A stretch of DNA of 64,000 bases from assembly GCF_002234675.1 (NCBI RefSeq), contig NC_019876.2, positions 13,638,829 through 13,702,828 on the forward strand, given 5' to 3'. This document shows positions 1 to 12,376 of the stretch, one piece after another (positions within the stretch are counted from its first letter, which is position 1; each line of letters starts with the position of its first letter). The DNA is from Oryzias latipes (Eukaryota; Chordata; Actinopteri; Beloniformes; Adrianichthyidae). The notes beneath the pieces are model-generated. The model made no database searches. It worked only from the letters and a program-made list of their open reading frames with translations, and was not told where the DNA came from. Both the position numbers and the translations under genes were made by a program.

Positions 1-454
1 AAATAAAGCTGCTAGAATGGCCCAGTCAATCACCAGACTTGAATCCAGTTGAATATCTTTGGAAAGAACTGAAGATCCGGGTTCACAGAAGAGAACCCCG
101 GAACCTTGAAGATTTGCAGGCAGTTTGAGTGGATGAATGGGCCAAAATCACACCTGAGCAATGTATTCGACTGGTTTCTCCATACAGGAGGCATCTTGAG
201 GCTGTAATCACCAACAAAGGTTTTTGCACTAAGTATTAAATAAATTTCAGTAAGAGTGTTCAATACTTATTCCCTGTGCCATTTCACTTTATTACACATA
301 ACTTCCTTTATGTACATAAATGTTTTGGATTTTTATGTGTGCATTACTTGGGTTGATGCCGACATCTGGCGAAAATTTCATGTCAATAGCTCGATTAGAA
401 ATATGTTTTTTGAGAGAAATGTTGACGTGTTCAATACTTATTTTCCCTGCTGTA
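1..454 (+). mobile_element. 3' end of a Tc1-like DNA transposon (dead)
   Basis: Bases 14-239 read as the last third of a Tc1-family transposase: the DDE-domain motif [15 protein letters not shown], then a region ending NKGFCTKY and a stop. An in-frame TGA near base 126 interrupts it. The following 210 bp form the 3' terminal inverted repeat, recognisable from 'GTTCAATACTTATT' occurring once after the stop and again near the outer end, and the repeat stops at a TA dinucleotide (453-454), the usual Tc1 target. The 5' part lies outside the window. The element cannot encode an active enzyme. Confidence 0.85.
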
Positions 455-471
455 TTTCAGAGCAAAGGTAA

Positions 472-985
472 GGGTTAACGGCCGACGAAGTGTGCGTTAC
501 GACGCGCGCTACACTTCGCGTCGGACGGTTCAGGCTTCCACGGCGTGCGTTAAAAAGTAATAACGCACACTTCGAAGGCCATTAACCCGCTTATACCATG
601 GTCACTCACGAAGCAATACATATCAACGAGTTTTTAGCCCTTAATTCTTGTTTTTTTTCCGATTTGGATCGCTTTTCACACAAAAAGTGGACAATGTGTT
701 ACATATAGTCCGCGTCACGCAGCACCTCGCTGCAGTCAAGATTCGGTGATATATATGCTGATCTTTCCGATGGGTTGAATCAGTTCAGAGAGAAAGTTCA
801 CCTCTTACTGCTTGCTTTTGTCCAAATTATGAAGCAAAAGGTTGTTTTAAAGAAGCCGGCGGAGTGATACAAAACATTTAAGCTAGGTGACCGGAACTTC
901 TTTTTTCACCATGCGGTTATCAGGTTTTAATGCACACCCAGCAGCCAATCAGAATCGAGTATTCAACCGGACCATAGTATTATAC
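472..985. repeat. MITE copy 1 (TIR ATACCATGGTC...GACCATAGTAT)
   Basis: Bases about 570-985 match, in opposite orientation, the stretch at 49880-50354. Shared blocks include CGCTTATACCATGGTCAC, GTGACCGGAACTTCTTTTTT and CGAGTATT followed by ACCGGACCAT. The inner ends are inverted repeats of each other (ATACCATGGTC / GACCATAGTAT). This copy carries about 95 extra bases at its left end, forming an imperfect hairpin (GACGAAGTGTGCGTTA against TAACGCACACTTCGAAGG). No coding capacity is seen. The transposon superfamily is not determined; both copies begin GGGTTAA. Confidence 0.6.
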
Positions 986-2689
986 ATGTTATTTGATAAT
1001 GGGTAACTGTGACATGGGTGATATTAGCGCTTTATACCGACTTTTCAGCTCGCTGGGCGTGTGTAGCGTAAACTATGATGTAAACCTGCATGCAAAAAGT
1101 CAGTGACGGCTCGCAAGACCGCACTTCCACAGATGTCTGCTCACTTGACCGCCAGGGAAAAAAGCAAGATTTTCGTTTTCTCTTTGGTTTGGACACATTA
1201 GTTTTAGAGATTTTTTGGGGGGAAAAAATTTATTTGTATAATAGAGTTTCTTTTTTTTAACTTGTGTATGTTTTTATGTGTAAATTTAATGCAAATTTCC
1301 CATTAAAATGTAAATTTTCTGGGAATTTGTGAACATGCACTGCCATAAAACCCAGAAAAGCCTGTAAAACACAAATATAAATCAAATTTGTTTTTATTAT
1401 TTTTATTATACTTTCGTTTAAGAGCTTTTTTTAGCGCAAAGTTTGATTTTTTCTTTTTTAAAATTACATTTTTTCAAACAGCAGAGACAGACATGTCCCA
1501 AATAATGCTGTGTATATTTGAAATGAATTTTAGATTATTTATATTATAGAAAACACTTATCAGCTATTTTATCTGATTTACTGGAACCTTATGGGGAAAA
1601 CCTTCTGGTGACACCTGCTGGACAGTTTATGTAACTACCCCTACAGCTTGATTTATTTATGCTATTTTCTTCTTTGCATTTTGGGGTCGCCATAGCAAAT
1701 CCTCCTCTTCCATCTAACCCTATTCTCTGCATCCCCCTCACTGATACCAACCTCTCTCATGTTCTCCTCTCTGCATCAGTGAATCTCTCCTTTGGTCTTC
1801 CTCTCTAGTCTTCTTTCTTGGGAGCCCCAGTCTTATTTTACAAACAAAATCACTGTCCCTCCTCTGAATAATAAATCCAAATCATCTGAATCTGGCTTCT
1901 CTGTATTGATCTACAATAGATCTGAGTCATCCTTGATATGTTCTGTTTTTTCTTCTTCAAGTAAAATTGCAACTATTTAGCTAGACAGCTGTGCAAGTAA
2001 ACTTTAGGTTTAAATTAAAATGTCAGATAACTAATGTCACCATGTAACTTTAAAATGAAACTACCTAATGGGCAGTTAATGCTGTCGTGGTAATGGTCAA
2101 TCCAGGACAGAGTCAGAGACGGTTATAAGAAATGGAAGGGAGGCAAACACCTGCAATAAAATACTATTATTTTTGGAGTAAAAAAAAGTTGTCTCAAGTA
2201 AAGTTAACGCATGAAGCCAGATTCATTGTTATGGGATGTGAGTTATGAAACAAAACAGCATAAAAATGCACAAGAAATTCTTTCCGTTTTTTATCTAAAA
2301 CAATACATAAGAGGAATTATGATTAGATTCCTCACTTTCTAAATTAAATTGCAGGTTGCAAAGTTTGTATATTTGTATACACTGTTTATGGGAAAAGTAA
2401 TTCATCCAGAATAGTTTCATAGTAGACTAGACAATCTGACTTCCCTGTAGTGATCTACAATAAATCTCAGTCGATATTTTCTGGGTTTTTTTCTTCACAT
2501 AAAAACCTGCAGCACCTGTACTGGTCAACCACTGCATGTATTTATTTTAAAATAGATTCATTTTTCTCTGTGGAAAATAAATTATACAAACCAAAAACTA
2601 AAAAAAAAAATGTTAGTATTTTTTGATTGACAAATAGTAAAAAGCACACATCAGGATTGACTCTTTTGATGTTTTTGTTAAAGTTTCAG
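986..2689. other. Intergenic, no gene recognised
   Basis: AT-rich sequence with no open frame resembling a known protein. The signal-peptide and 5' UTR exon of the downstream butyrophilin-like gene should lie here or further left, but no convincing leader exon could be picked out. Confidence 0.4.
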
Positions 2690-5600
2690 AGACTTTTGCT
2701 GTTTCTGTTGGGGATCCTAAGTCGGTGCAGCGCGGCCAAACAGTCCTCATGCCCTGCTGGCTCAATCCATCCCAGAATGCTGAGAATCTGGAGATCCGCT
2801 GGTATCGTGAGGAGAATTTTGACACTCCGGCTATTCTTAAAATGCCAGGAAAGGCTGGTGTGCTCTCCATGGAAGCTTCATTTATCGGCCGAGTCTCATT
2901 TCACGCAAAGGACGCCACGTCTGGAGGCCTGAAAATGGGCGACGTGAGCTTTCAGCTGACAAATGTTACGATTAAAGATGAAGGGAAATATACGTGTTAT
3001 GTCAGCGGACTGCAGGAACACGACAGTGGAAGTATGCATCTCTATGTGACTGGTGAGTACGAGGATAGTGGAATAGACAGAAAATCAAACAGCATCTTTT
3101 GGAACAAACCGTCATATTCTTCTTCCAACCCCTTCACAGAAACAGGAAGCCTCCCTGTTCTGTCTGCAGTGTGGCAAAAAGATAACAGCGTGAATGTGAG
3201 CTGTGAATCTGAAGGCTGGTTTCCTCAGCCTGAGCTGCGCTGGTCAGAAGATCAAACCAATAACAGAGCGACGTTTGTCAGGGACTCCTCTGGTCTTGTC
3301 AGAGTCCACAGCTGGATTGTGGTTAATGCTTCATCTGAGGTCTCCTGCTCAGTTGGTCTTCCCAACACAAAGGCCGTTGTAGTCAGACTCCGCCTGGATG
3401 GGAACATAGCATCTGCACCAGAGGGTAAAGAGATATTAACAAAGAGGATTTAATTTGTTTCTGCAGAAAAATTAAAACTTTTGAATTTTCTGTCCAGACT
3501 CTGGATCCTCCAATGGTGGATGGATTGCATTCACAATACTCCTAATAATCATCATGATGGCTCTCCTTGGATTCATGCTCTACAAGAAGAAAGGTTTGAT
3601 CTACGACCACATTTAGTGTTTATTAATCTTTATTAAAACATTTTTTGTGTGAAAGTTGATCTAAGGTGAAACTTAAGAGAGAGAAAAAAAAACGATTACC
3701 TTGTTTTATTTTAATTTTAATATTAAAGTAAAATTTGGCCCCTTGCTTTTTAAAATTTACATGCTTCCACTAGGGAATGTCATCAGAAGCCACAACATTA
3801 GCTTTCATAGCTATGCTGATGACACCCAGCTGTACATAGCTGTGTCTCCTGATGACACAAGGCCAATAGAATCACCTTTTAGTTGTATTCTAGATGTGAA
3901 ATCAAGCATGTTAGATAATTTTCTACAGCTCAGCCAGGAAAAAAAAGAAATTTTAGTTATTGGTCCTGAAGCTAAGAAAGAGAATCCACTTTTGAAGCAA
4001 AAAGAACTTTCATTAGGCCATTCAGGCACAGTCAGAAACCTGGACGTTATTCGACTCTAAGCTAACTTTTATCCCTCATGTAAAATATGTGGTTAAAACT
4101 GGTTTTTATCACCTTAGACATTTGGCTAGGCTCCGCCCACTTCTCTCCCTCGCTAATATGGAGATTCTAATTCATGCTTTCATCATGAATAAAATTGATT
4201 ATTGTAATGCCCTGCTTGCTGGTCTTCCAAAACCTAACATTAGGAACTTTCAGCTTCAGGGACAGAAAACTCAAATGAAGACAAGCAGGGAAAACCTTCA
4301 AAATAAGACAGGAAGTTGAATACAACACAAAGAGAACCCAAACCACAACAGTTTTGTCTTAATGTGATTTGTGTTATATTTTTTATAGGAAAAGTGCTTT
4401 ATAAATAAAGTTTGATTTGATTTGATAACAGACATTGCTCTTTGAAACTTTCCAATCTGATCCAGGTTCAGGTCCAGATCTTCAGTTTTTGTATTTTGTT
4501 CAGAAATCATGAGATAAACTGCAGCAACTGATCTCACATCCCCTGAAAGTTACTGGATCTAAAGTTTATTTTTTTTTCTTGAAACAAAGCTGCGGAGAAG
4601 CTGGAACTATCTGGTTTAGCATATTTAAATCAAACGTCCTCTTTGTGAAAACTTCTAGTCTGCATGGATTCATGCTAAAAAGTTAATTTCACTCTTTTTC
4701 CTGTTTCAGTAAAGAAATCAACTGAATCTAATTAAGACGGAGATTTTTGTCTTTGTTTAGCACTTTGAGGTTGTTTTTGATAGCAAAGGTTCTTTGTTAC
4801 TTCACCTTGTCAAGTATATCAGCCATTCATGTTTTTGAACTTTAATAATCTCCCTCCTTTCTAGGCTTGGGTGACAATCATTTACAAGCTCAGTTATTTA
4901 GATTCTGGCATATAGGCAATATAAAAAATCGCGGATTTTTAAAAGCCTTTAATTTGAAAGCAGTGTGTTATCTGTAACACTAGAATAGCAGTTCTTGCAT
5001 TATTCATATATTAATCTTTAGAAATAGTAAATATTTAAATAGCCCTGTGACAGACTGGCAACCTGTCCAGGACGTCCCCTGCCTTCACCCACGAGTGGTC
5101 AGGGTAGGCTCCAGCAGCCCCGTGACCCCAAAAGGGAAAAAAATCGGGTTTAGGAAATGAATGAATGAATTGCCCCCGTGTTTGCACGTCACTTTGTATA
5201 GCAGAAAATAGGCAAAGGCCAATCCAGAAATATATATTGGTGGTATCCACAATCAGGTGGTCTGGCCAAACTAATGCAGGCTGGTTTTGCTTGTGACTGT
5301 CTGCAATAACTGTGATGAACTTCTGGTTCACATTTCCCAGAAATCTGCTCCAATGACTTTGCCAACATTTACAAATCGCTTTGAATTATCAACCGGGCCT
5401 GAGATGACAGAGCACCTCTTTATCCCATTCATCCTGGTCTGAAGCTGAAATGCAGTGGATGTCCACAGGAGTGACTGATGGTGGCGATTGGTGCATCTTT
5501 GAAGGATTTTGATTTTGGTTTTTGCCATCAAATGTCAAGCAGATGGACTTTACATTTCTTTAAGTTTAAACTGTTTATTTTATGTTTCAGGGAAGAAATC

Positions 5601-6888
5601 AGCTGACTGTAATGAAGGTAAGAACCACAGAGTCTCAGTTCAGCCTCTCTGATTGCAGTTTGTCTCATATTTTTGTTCATAGTTGAACTCTTGATAACAA
5701 TCATCAACTAACAGAAAACTGTGTTTTTCTTCTCAGAGAATGAGCCACTTTTGTCTAAAGGTGAGAGAAAAATCTTTATGAAAAGAAAAAAAAACGTTTA
5801 TATTCTGATGATTTGTTTTTACTCACAGAGGTGTCGCCGCTGACAGATCTGTCATCTGCTTCCCAGAATTATGGTAACACTTTAATTTGATAAAGAAAAT
5901 ACATTTTCTAGTGAGACTTTTGATTCTTTTTAATTCCAGGTTTCCTTCTTCAACAGTTAATATTAAACTGGAGAAAACAAATGAGCTTCTTCTAATCAAA
6001 GAACTAGAAGACAAACAGGGAGTCGTGTTAAGAGACAATAGGGAAAAGCCTCTTCCCGATGGAGTTCCTCATTTCACAGCCATCACAGGGACACCAGGCT
6101 TCTCTCATGGAAAACATTACTGGGAGGTTTCTTTGAAAATTCCAAATGTTCCCGTCAAACTGTCCTGGTGGATCGGAGTCACAAGTTCACCTGAAATCCC
6201 TCAAAGAGAAGATTTCTCTCCAAACACATCCAATGGTTTCTGGTTCCTGTCTTCTTCTCCTGAAGATAAAGATCATATTCAGTTTAGCACTGTACCACAG
6301 GTGCGTCTGCCTGTTCACTCCAGACCACAAACAGTGGGTGTGTTTCTGGATTATGATCAGGGAGAGCTCTCTTTTTATGATGTGGACTGTAAATGTATCA
6401 TCGGATCATTGACGGCTGAATTTAGAGGACAAGTCTTTCCATTGTTCAACCCTGGAAAAGGGGAAACAGCACCGATGAGGATTTTACAAAGAACAGAACA
6501 GAGTCAGAATGTAGATCCAGGTCCTGACAGAGATGCTCCTCCACCAACAGGAGAAGAACGACCTCCAGCTGAAGCAGCAGATCATGCAGAACCAACTGCA
6601 GAAACTTTAGCTGCAGCTCCTCCTGAAGGAAATGAAGCTTCTTTAGGATCTACTGAAAGATCTTTAGTTGCAGGAGCAGATCATTTAAAACCATCTGTAG
6701 AACCTTCAGAAACTTTAGCTGCAGCTCCTCCTGGAGAACTTAAAGCTTCTCCAGGATCTACTGAGGGATCTAAAGCAGCTTCAGCAAAATTATGTGCAGA
6801 TCATCCTGGAGAAAATTGTGATTGTGAGGATTTGGAGCTGCAGCTGCATATTCTGGCAAAAAAGTTTGAGAGCAACCTACAAATATGA
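2690..6888 (+). CDS. Butyrophilin-like Ig/B30.2 membrane protein (signal-peptide exon not found)
   Basis: Seven exons in consistent phase 1: 2690-3052, 3140-3424, 3498-3593, 5591-5617, 5737-5760, 5829-5873, 5957-6888. Exon 1 is an Ig V-set domain (PCWLNP, IRWYR, and DEGKYTCYVSG for the second cysteine). Exon 2 is an Ig C-type domain of the butyrophilin kind (VSCESEGWFPQPELRW ... VSCSVGLP). Exon 3 is a transmembrane helix ending in MLYKKK. Three tiny exons give a short cytoplasmic linker. The last exon holds PRY-SPRY (B30.2), with GKHYWEVSL, WIGVTSSPE, VGVFLDYDQGELSFYDVD and VFPLFNPG, then a Pro/Ala/Glu-rich tail of about 130 residues. The SPRY acceptor is placed at CAACAG before 5957 because the earlier AG breaks phase. 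Butyrophilins are cell-surface immune regulators whose B30.2 domain senses cytosolic ligands. Teleosts have many lineage-specific copies, so no one-to-one symbol is given. The leader exon is missing, so function in this copy is inferred. Confidence 0.85.
3740..4260 (+). mobile_element. L2/Rex-like LINE reverse-transcriptase fragment in the butyrophilin-like intron
   Basis: Translated pieces in two frames read FGPLLFKIYMLPLG, then YADDTQLYIAVSPDD (the RT catalytic YADD box), then NFLQLSQEKKEILVIGP, FYHLRHLARLRPLLS and IMNKIDYCNALLAGLP. These are the ordered C-terminal RT blocks of fish L2/Rex-type non-LTR elements. A frameshift and a stop near 4058 show it is dead, and the 5' half is absent. 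It sits in the long intron between the transmembrane exon and the first cytoplasmic exon. Confidence 0.8.
4710..4736 (+). pseudogene. Decayed duplicate of the 27-nt cytoplasmic exon
   Basis: CTGTTTCAG is followed by 27 bases that match the real exon at 5591-5617 at 21 of 27 positions by eye and have the same length. In the gene's phase this copy would read VKKSTESN and then stop, so its inclusion would truncate the protein before the B30.2 domain. Either a relic of exon duplication or a regulated poison exon. Confidence 0.45.
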
Positions 6889-7930
6889 AACTATTGACTT
6901 CTCCATATTCTGTGTTTTTTAACTCTAACCCTTTTTTCTGTTGTACATTAATATGAACCTCAATCTGCAGCATTGTATTCAGCTATTCACATCGTATTAA
7001 GACAAACATGAGCAGCTAATAATATTTCTATGGCATTATTCATCCTTTAATGTAAATTACATTTATGTCCAGTTTTTATAAGCCACGTGAAACGTTTCTG
7101 AATCCAAGCAGCTAATTGTGATACTTCTGAACAGTGTGACAATGATACAGCAGAACACTAGTATTTGTGCTTTGAGGTGCAGCTCAATGCTTTTCAAAAA
7201 TCGTCTTAGGCTGCAGCCATTCACTTGTTTACTTAAATGTGTATCTTTCAGTTTGATTTCTGCATCAGTGAAATATTAACAAAGGGTTCTGGTTTTGTTT
7301 AGACGGACAAAGATGTTGGTGCCTCGCTGAAGAAATAAGCAGTATCTGACATTTTTGCTTGTAATACTTCAAAAAACTAACTTTGTACGTGAAGCTTCAA
7401 CCTTGTAAAGTAAAATAAATCTTCTTAGTGAAGACAGCCAGATCTGAATTCTTTGACCGTTAGCCCGTAAGGGAAAATGAACCTTTTTTGTTGTTTTTAT
7501 TTCAGAATCCTGGGAGTCAGTAAGCCCATGTCGTAAATTTCTTTACAGCTTAAAAAATAAATACATAAATGGGTGCAGAGCTGGATTCAAATGTGTGTAA
7601 ATGTTCATGGGTCTGCAAGGTTTTACAAGTGATATATAAAATAAATGAAACATAAGGCCAATTAAAGTTTATTTTAGATGTTTTTTTAATGGAAATTTTT
7701 GTCAGACAGTCTTAATAGAAGTGGTTGGAGGATGATGGGTTGGGAAGAGTCACAAACACAAACAGGCCACAATTTCCTTGAGGTTTCATCAGTTATCACT
7801 TTCACTGATAGATGTTTACTAAAAGAATTGTTTCAGGCCACAGACACGCTCAGCCACACACTCAAACACTATTGGCTGCACAATCCTCCCATTTGCATAT
7901 GTAGACCAGATCCAAAATACATAATATATG
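6889..7930 (+). other. Likely 3' UTR of the butyrophilin-like gene, then intergenic
   Basis: No coding region. AATAAA at 7414-7419 (and another near 7555) would serve as a poly(A) signal about 530 bp after the stop. No transcript evidence is available. Confidence 0.35.
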
Positions 7931-8151
7931 TATCCCTTGTGCTATCCTATGGGGTCCAGATGACCCGATCCTTGCATTGACGTGTTCTCCCTACCATGAC
8001 AAAGGTGGATAAAGATGGAAAGATTTCACGTAATCCATGGACACCAGTGAAGGTCACAAATCATTGAAGAAAAAAGGTTCAGAGCACTGTCTAGTGGGTC
8101 TAGATGACCCAACTCCCCATGTCAAAGTGCCTAGGATAGCACAAGGGGTAT
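7931..8151. mobile_element. piggyBac-like MITE, copy 1
   Basis: Terminal inverted repeats CCCTTGTGCTATCCTA / TAGGATAGCACAAGGGG. The interior is shared with the copies at 16700, 17662, 22549 and 44222 (ACGTGTTCTCC, CATGGACACCAGTGAAG, GTTCAGAGCACTGTCTAGTG). No coding capacity. In other copies the flanks are TTAA; here the flank is TA-like, so the duplication has mutated. Confidence 0.8.
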
Positions 8152-9861
8152 AGAGATCACCTCCTTCACACATACAGGGTATTTGCATACATGCAGATCC
8201 AGCATATATCAATCCTGCACATAAACTAATATCTCGTTTGTGCAAGAGTGAGCAGACACCTGCTCAGGTGTGAGCATGTGTAGGAAGCATGTGTATTGAA
8301 CACTTGGTGAAACTTGAGGAGAGAAAAGTGCATCAAAGGGAGTTAGACTTCCTATTTTATTAGTTTCAGACCACAAGAAAAAGAAGTCACAAAAATAGAT
8401 TTAAAGAAGGGGGGGAACTCATGCTTGAAAATGAATACATGGCCTAGTTAGAAGAATCTAAATCTGTATGCACAGGTGTGATTTGAGAAGAACAAAATAT
8501 ACAAAAAAAATAAGTCAACTTTCCCCTTAAGTCTTGTTGAAGACCTGGTGAATTCTTAAAGTCTTTAAAATCTCATCATAACCTTTTCTGGTTTCAAATA
8601 AATTAAACAAATTTGATCTTAGATCATTTGAAAGCTCGTTTTGGTGAATGTCTGGCTCACACGAAAGTTCAAATACTAGTTCTAGTAAAAATAAATATTT
8701 TTTTGTAGTTTTAACTGATACATTTGGCCGTAATTGTGCTGGGCTTCAAGTAAAGATGGTGGCAGGTAAACAAGGTGGGTCACTTTGTTAAAAAGTAAAA
8801 CCTCCAGCAGACAGGAGAACACAATAAGTCAGGAAAAGCAGCAGTTGAGGACCTGTAACACTAAGAAAAACAGCTTTTGTTGTTTTGGTGCTGAAGCCTC
8901 TTTCACTTTTCCCTGAATAGAGAAATCAGGTCATGTGCATTACTTCCATTCCATAAAACTCATTAATCCAAAAGAGAAGACTATTTCAGAGAAAGGCACT
9001 TTAGTGAAACTTCTTTCTCAGGCAGGATGGAGAGAGCTGCTGGTTAAAGGAGCTCTCACCAAAGTAGTAGACAGGGGAACATAATGAAACTGATCACAAC
9101 CAAGCCGGTGAAAGAACAGGAAGAGTTTCAAATAAAATGTAATTACTTGATCTGGTGCCAAAACCATTACAGTCATCTGCAGCCTGCAGACATAACGCTA
9201 AAAACGATCTCACCTTTTTCACCAACGCTTATTTCTGTCTTTAACTTCACAACTCTTGAGTCAATTAGTGACCCTTTAGGAATGAATCCTGTTTTCTTGA
9301 CAAACAATCCCTCTTCCCTCTCAGGTCTAGCAGCAAACACTTATCACCACATCTGTTTGCTTCTTCAATGTTTCATCAACAAATATTTAACCATAATGTT
9401 TAACCAGCTTGTTTTCTGTCTTTCAAACTAGACATCTCATTTTCAGGTTGATTTCTTTCAGTTTTATGGATATCAAATATATTTTATGACCCACATTGTA
9501 CATACTTAACCCTGGAATTAGTCTGAAAATAAAGTTAACAGTATAAAAAATATGACTTGTGTTTTACACATCTTTGATTTCTTATCATTGCATTTCCAAT
9601 TGCGTTTGCACTCCACTGCATTTTGTGTGACACGGACGTCATGCAGCTCTTCCTTTAACCCTCTAACTGCCTGCTCAAACAATACACATCAAGAGCTCAT
9701 ATCTGGTTTCTTAAGTTTATTGGAAGAAACTGAGCAAGAAGCCACATCCTGTTCATCTGCGGTGCTATAACCCCTGAAGTGTTGTCTCCTGTCTCATTCT
9801 GTGGCACTCCTCTTCAGAATTGCTGTGCACGGAAGTCTGCAGATTGCGTTTAGTTGGAGCC
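8152..9861. other. Intergenic and 5' flank of ggt5
   Basis: No recognisable coding exon or repeat family. The 5' UTR and promoter of the ggt5-like gene must lie in the right part. No clear TATA box was picked out, so the transcription start is not placed. Confidence 0.35.
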
Positions 9862-12345
9862 ATGGCGCGGTCTAAAGCAAAAGTTTATCTCTGTTGCGCG
9901 CTGATTCTGATCAGCTTTATCTCCGTGATTGTGTGTATAGCTGTGTTTACGAGACCCAGGTGTCCTTTCTCTAAAGCAGCAGTAGCCACAGACTCAGAGA
10001 TATGCTCGGGAATTGGAAGGTAGGTGCACTCTCGCCCACATGTTTGCATTTGCTTGTGCCGTTTATAACGCAAATCTGTCAGAGTTTGAGTCTCTGGAGC
10101 CATTTTCATTAATATTTCTGCATATCACAGAAAAATCACAAGTGTAGCACTAATAATAAGTGACAGTTTGCTCTTGCGTGAATTGTTTCAGGGCCATACT
10201 TAAAGAAAAAGGGGGCTCTGCAGTAGATGCTGCTATTGCCGCGCTGCTGTGCACTTTTGTGGCAAATCCGCACAGTGCGGGGATTGGAGGGGGCACCATA
10301 TTCACAGTGATGGACAGCTCTGGTAGCAGACATTCACATTTGCTCAGTTTTCTTCATTTTCTCTTTTGTCATAATGTTCGACACACATAGAATTGAAGTT
10401 ATTGTGTTTGACATTTTTAAAGGTGATGTCAGAATCATCAACTCCAGAGAGGCATCGCCTACAAAAGTGAAATCTGACTTGCTGAAGTCCTGTCCTGAGG
10501 AGAGCATGACAGGTAGTCTGGCCGAAAAATGCATGTTTTCCTGTAAATGTCCCATCCTGTCTGTTTTTCTTGTTCTCTGTTAGTCAGAATTCTGGAGGGA
10601 AAACAAGTCAGAATATTTTTATGCACAATTTTTCTTTCTTTCTCTGAGGCTCTAATCTTCTTCCGTAGAGTTGGATATTGGATATCTGGCAGATATTCGC
10701 ACTATTCAGTTTTAGGGACTGTCAACAAATTTTTTAAGCGTTTTTCTTCAATAACTTTTGAATTATTGGACCAATTACGCCAAATCACTCTAGAATAGTA
10801 AAACTGATTAACCACTACTGGTTAGTTTAGATTAGCTTTTAAGATTTTTTCTATTTTTTTGTGTAAACTTTAGCATTTTTCTTCAATGCCTTTTTAGGTA
10901 CAGGACCCAATCGGCCCAAATCACTCTAAAATAGTAAAACTGATTAAGTACCATCAGGATCTACCATTTCTATTAGCTTTTAAGTCTCATGAAGATTTTG
11001 AGGCTTCTTTTAATTTTAGTTAACCGGTACTTTTAGTGTAAGTTTTCGCGTTTTTCTTCGCTTATTCTTCTGTTCCGGATTCCTTTTTTAGAAATTACAA
11101 AAATTAGAAAAAGACTTAAAAGCTAATCTAAACTGCTGTCCCCGATAATATTTAATCAGTTTTACTGTTCTAGAGGTAAAGCTGTAAAAATAAAGTTTTA
11201 CATTTTTGATGGATTATTGTTTTTTACTCTTAATCTAATAGTGTTTTCACGGAGCTTGCAAATTGTTGACGGTCCCTTGGCACCCATCCCGCTGCTGTTT
11301 CTGCATTTACAGCTGTAAGAAAACAATCCTCATTAAAAGGCAGAAAAAAATGATCTTTTTTCTTTCAAAATGCTTTTGTAGTTCTCTCTCTCTGTGTTAA
11401 TACAAAATCATTCATATATGTGGTGTCACATTAGAACGTTTATCAGAAGACTTATTGAGTCTGGAAGCTCAAATCTGCGAAAATCTTCCTAACTTTACCG
11501 AGTCTTGTTGGTAAAGAAGCCCATTAAAGTCCTGCAATCTGATTGGTTGACCCCGCCCCCATTCCATTACCAGTTATAGATCAGTTTTGACACATAAATC
11601 TAGCAAGGAATGTATCAAAAGTCCAAGCGCAGTTGTAATGTGCTCGTGATTCACGGCAGCAGTTTTGAGCAGTTGTAATTATCTACAAGCTCGTCCATAT
11701 TGGAACATTATTACCTTCATAAAATTGATCCCAAATGTAACATTTTTGTTTGTATTGTTTTGCTGGTCTTACATCTTACACTTTTCCCACTTTAGCTATT
11801 TATGTCTATAACCAAGAGGATTTTGAATGTGTTGTCTTTTGTTGTTGTTGGTAAAGCAATTTGTTGACAGTCCCTAAATCTAAACACAAAAGTCTACCGA
11901 CACCTCTAGCTGGCACAATGTGCTTGACTGGCTCTTCTTTCAGCTCGAGTGCCACATTGTTCCCGGAGCGAATGTCTGCTGAATGTCCAATATCCCACTA
12001 ACTTCACCTCTGTAGAATTCACAGATGTGCAGAAAAAAATGATTGATGTCTTATCATGACACATTTGGCAGTTACAATTTACCCTGACATGGGGTTCGCT
12101 ACCTTCTACCGAAATACTGGTGCCTACAAACAAAATTCTGGTGTCCAAAGTAAGCTGACCTTTTGACCTCACATAGTGACTGGAGAATCATCTCTTTTCT
12201 CCAGAGATCTCCAACCTTCAATACTAAAAGAACCTTTCTGTTCTAAACCCAGGAGACACTGTTTTGAATTCCTGTTATAATTACAAATAAATAAAACAAG
12301 AATTATTAACCCAATAATGAACTGACTTATTGCTTTGTTAAATAT

Positions 12346-12376
<31 letters not shown>

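Noticed and set aside
1792..1980. ORF as a leader exon for the butyrophilin-like gene
   Set aside because: No hydrophobic signal core followed by a GT in phase 1; the serine-rich frame looks accidental.
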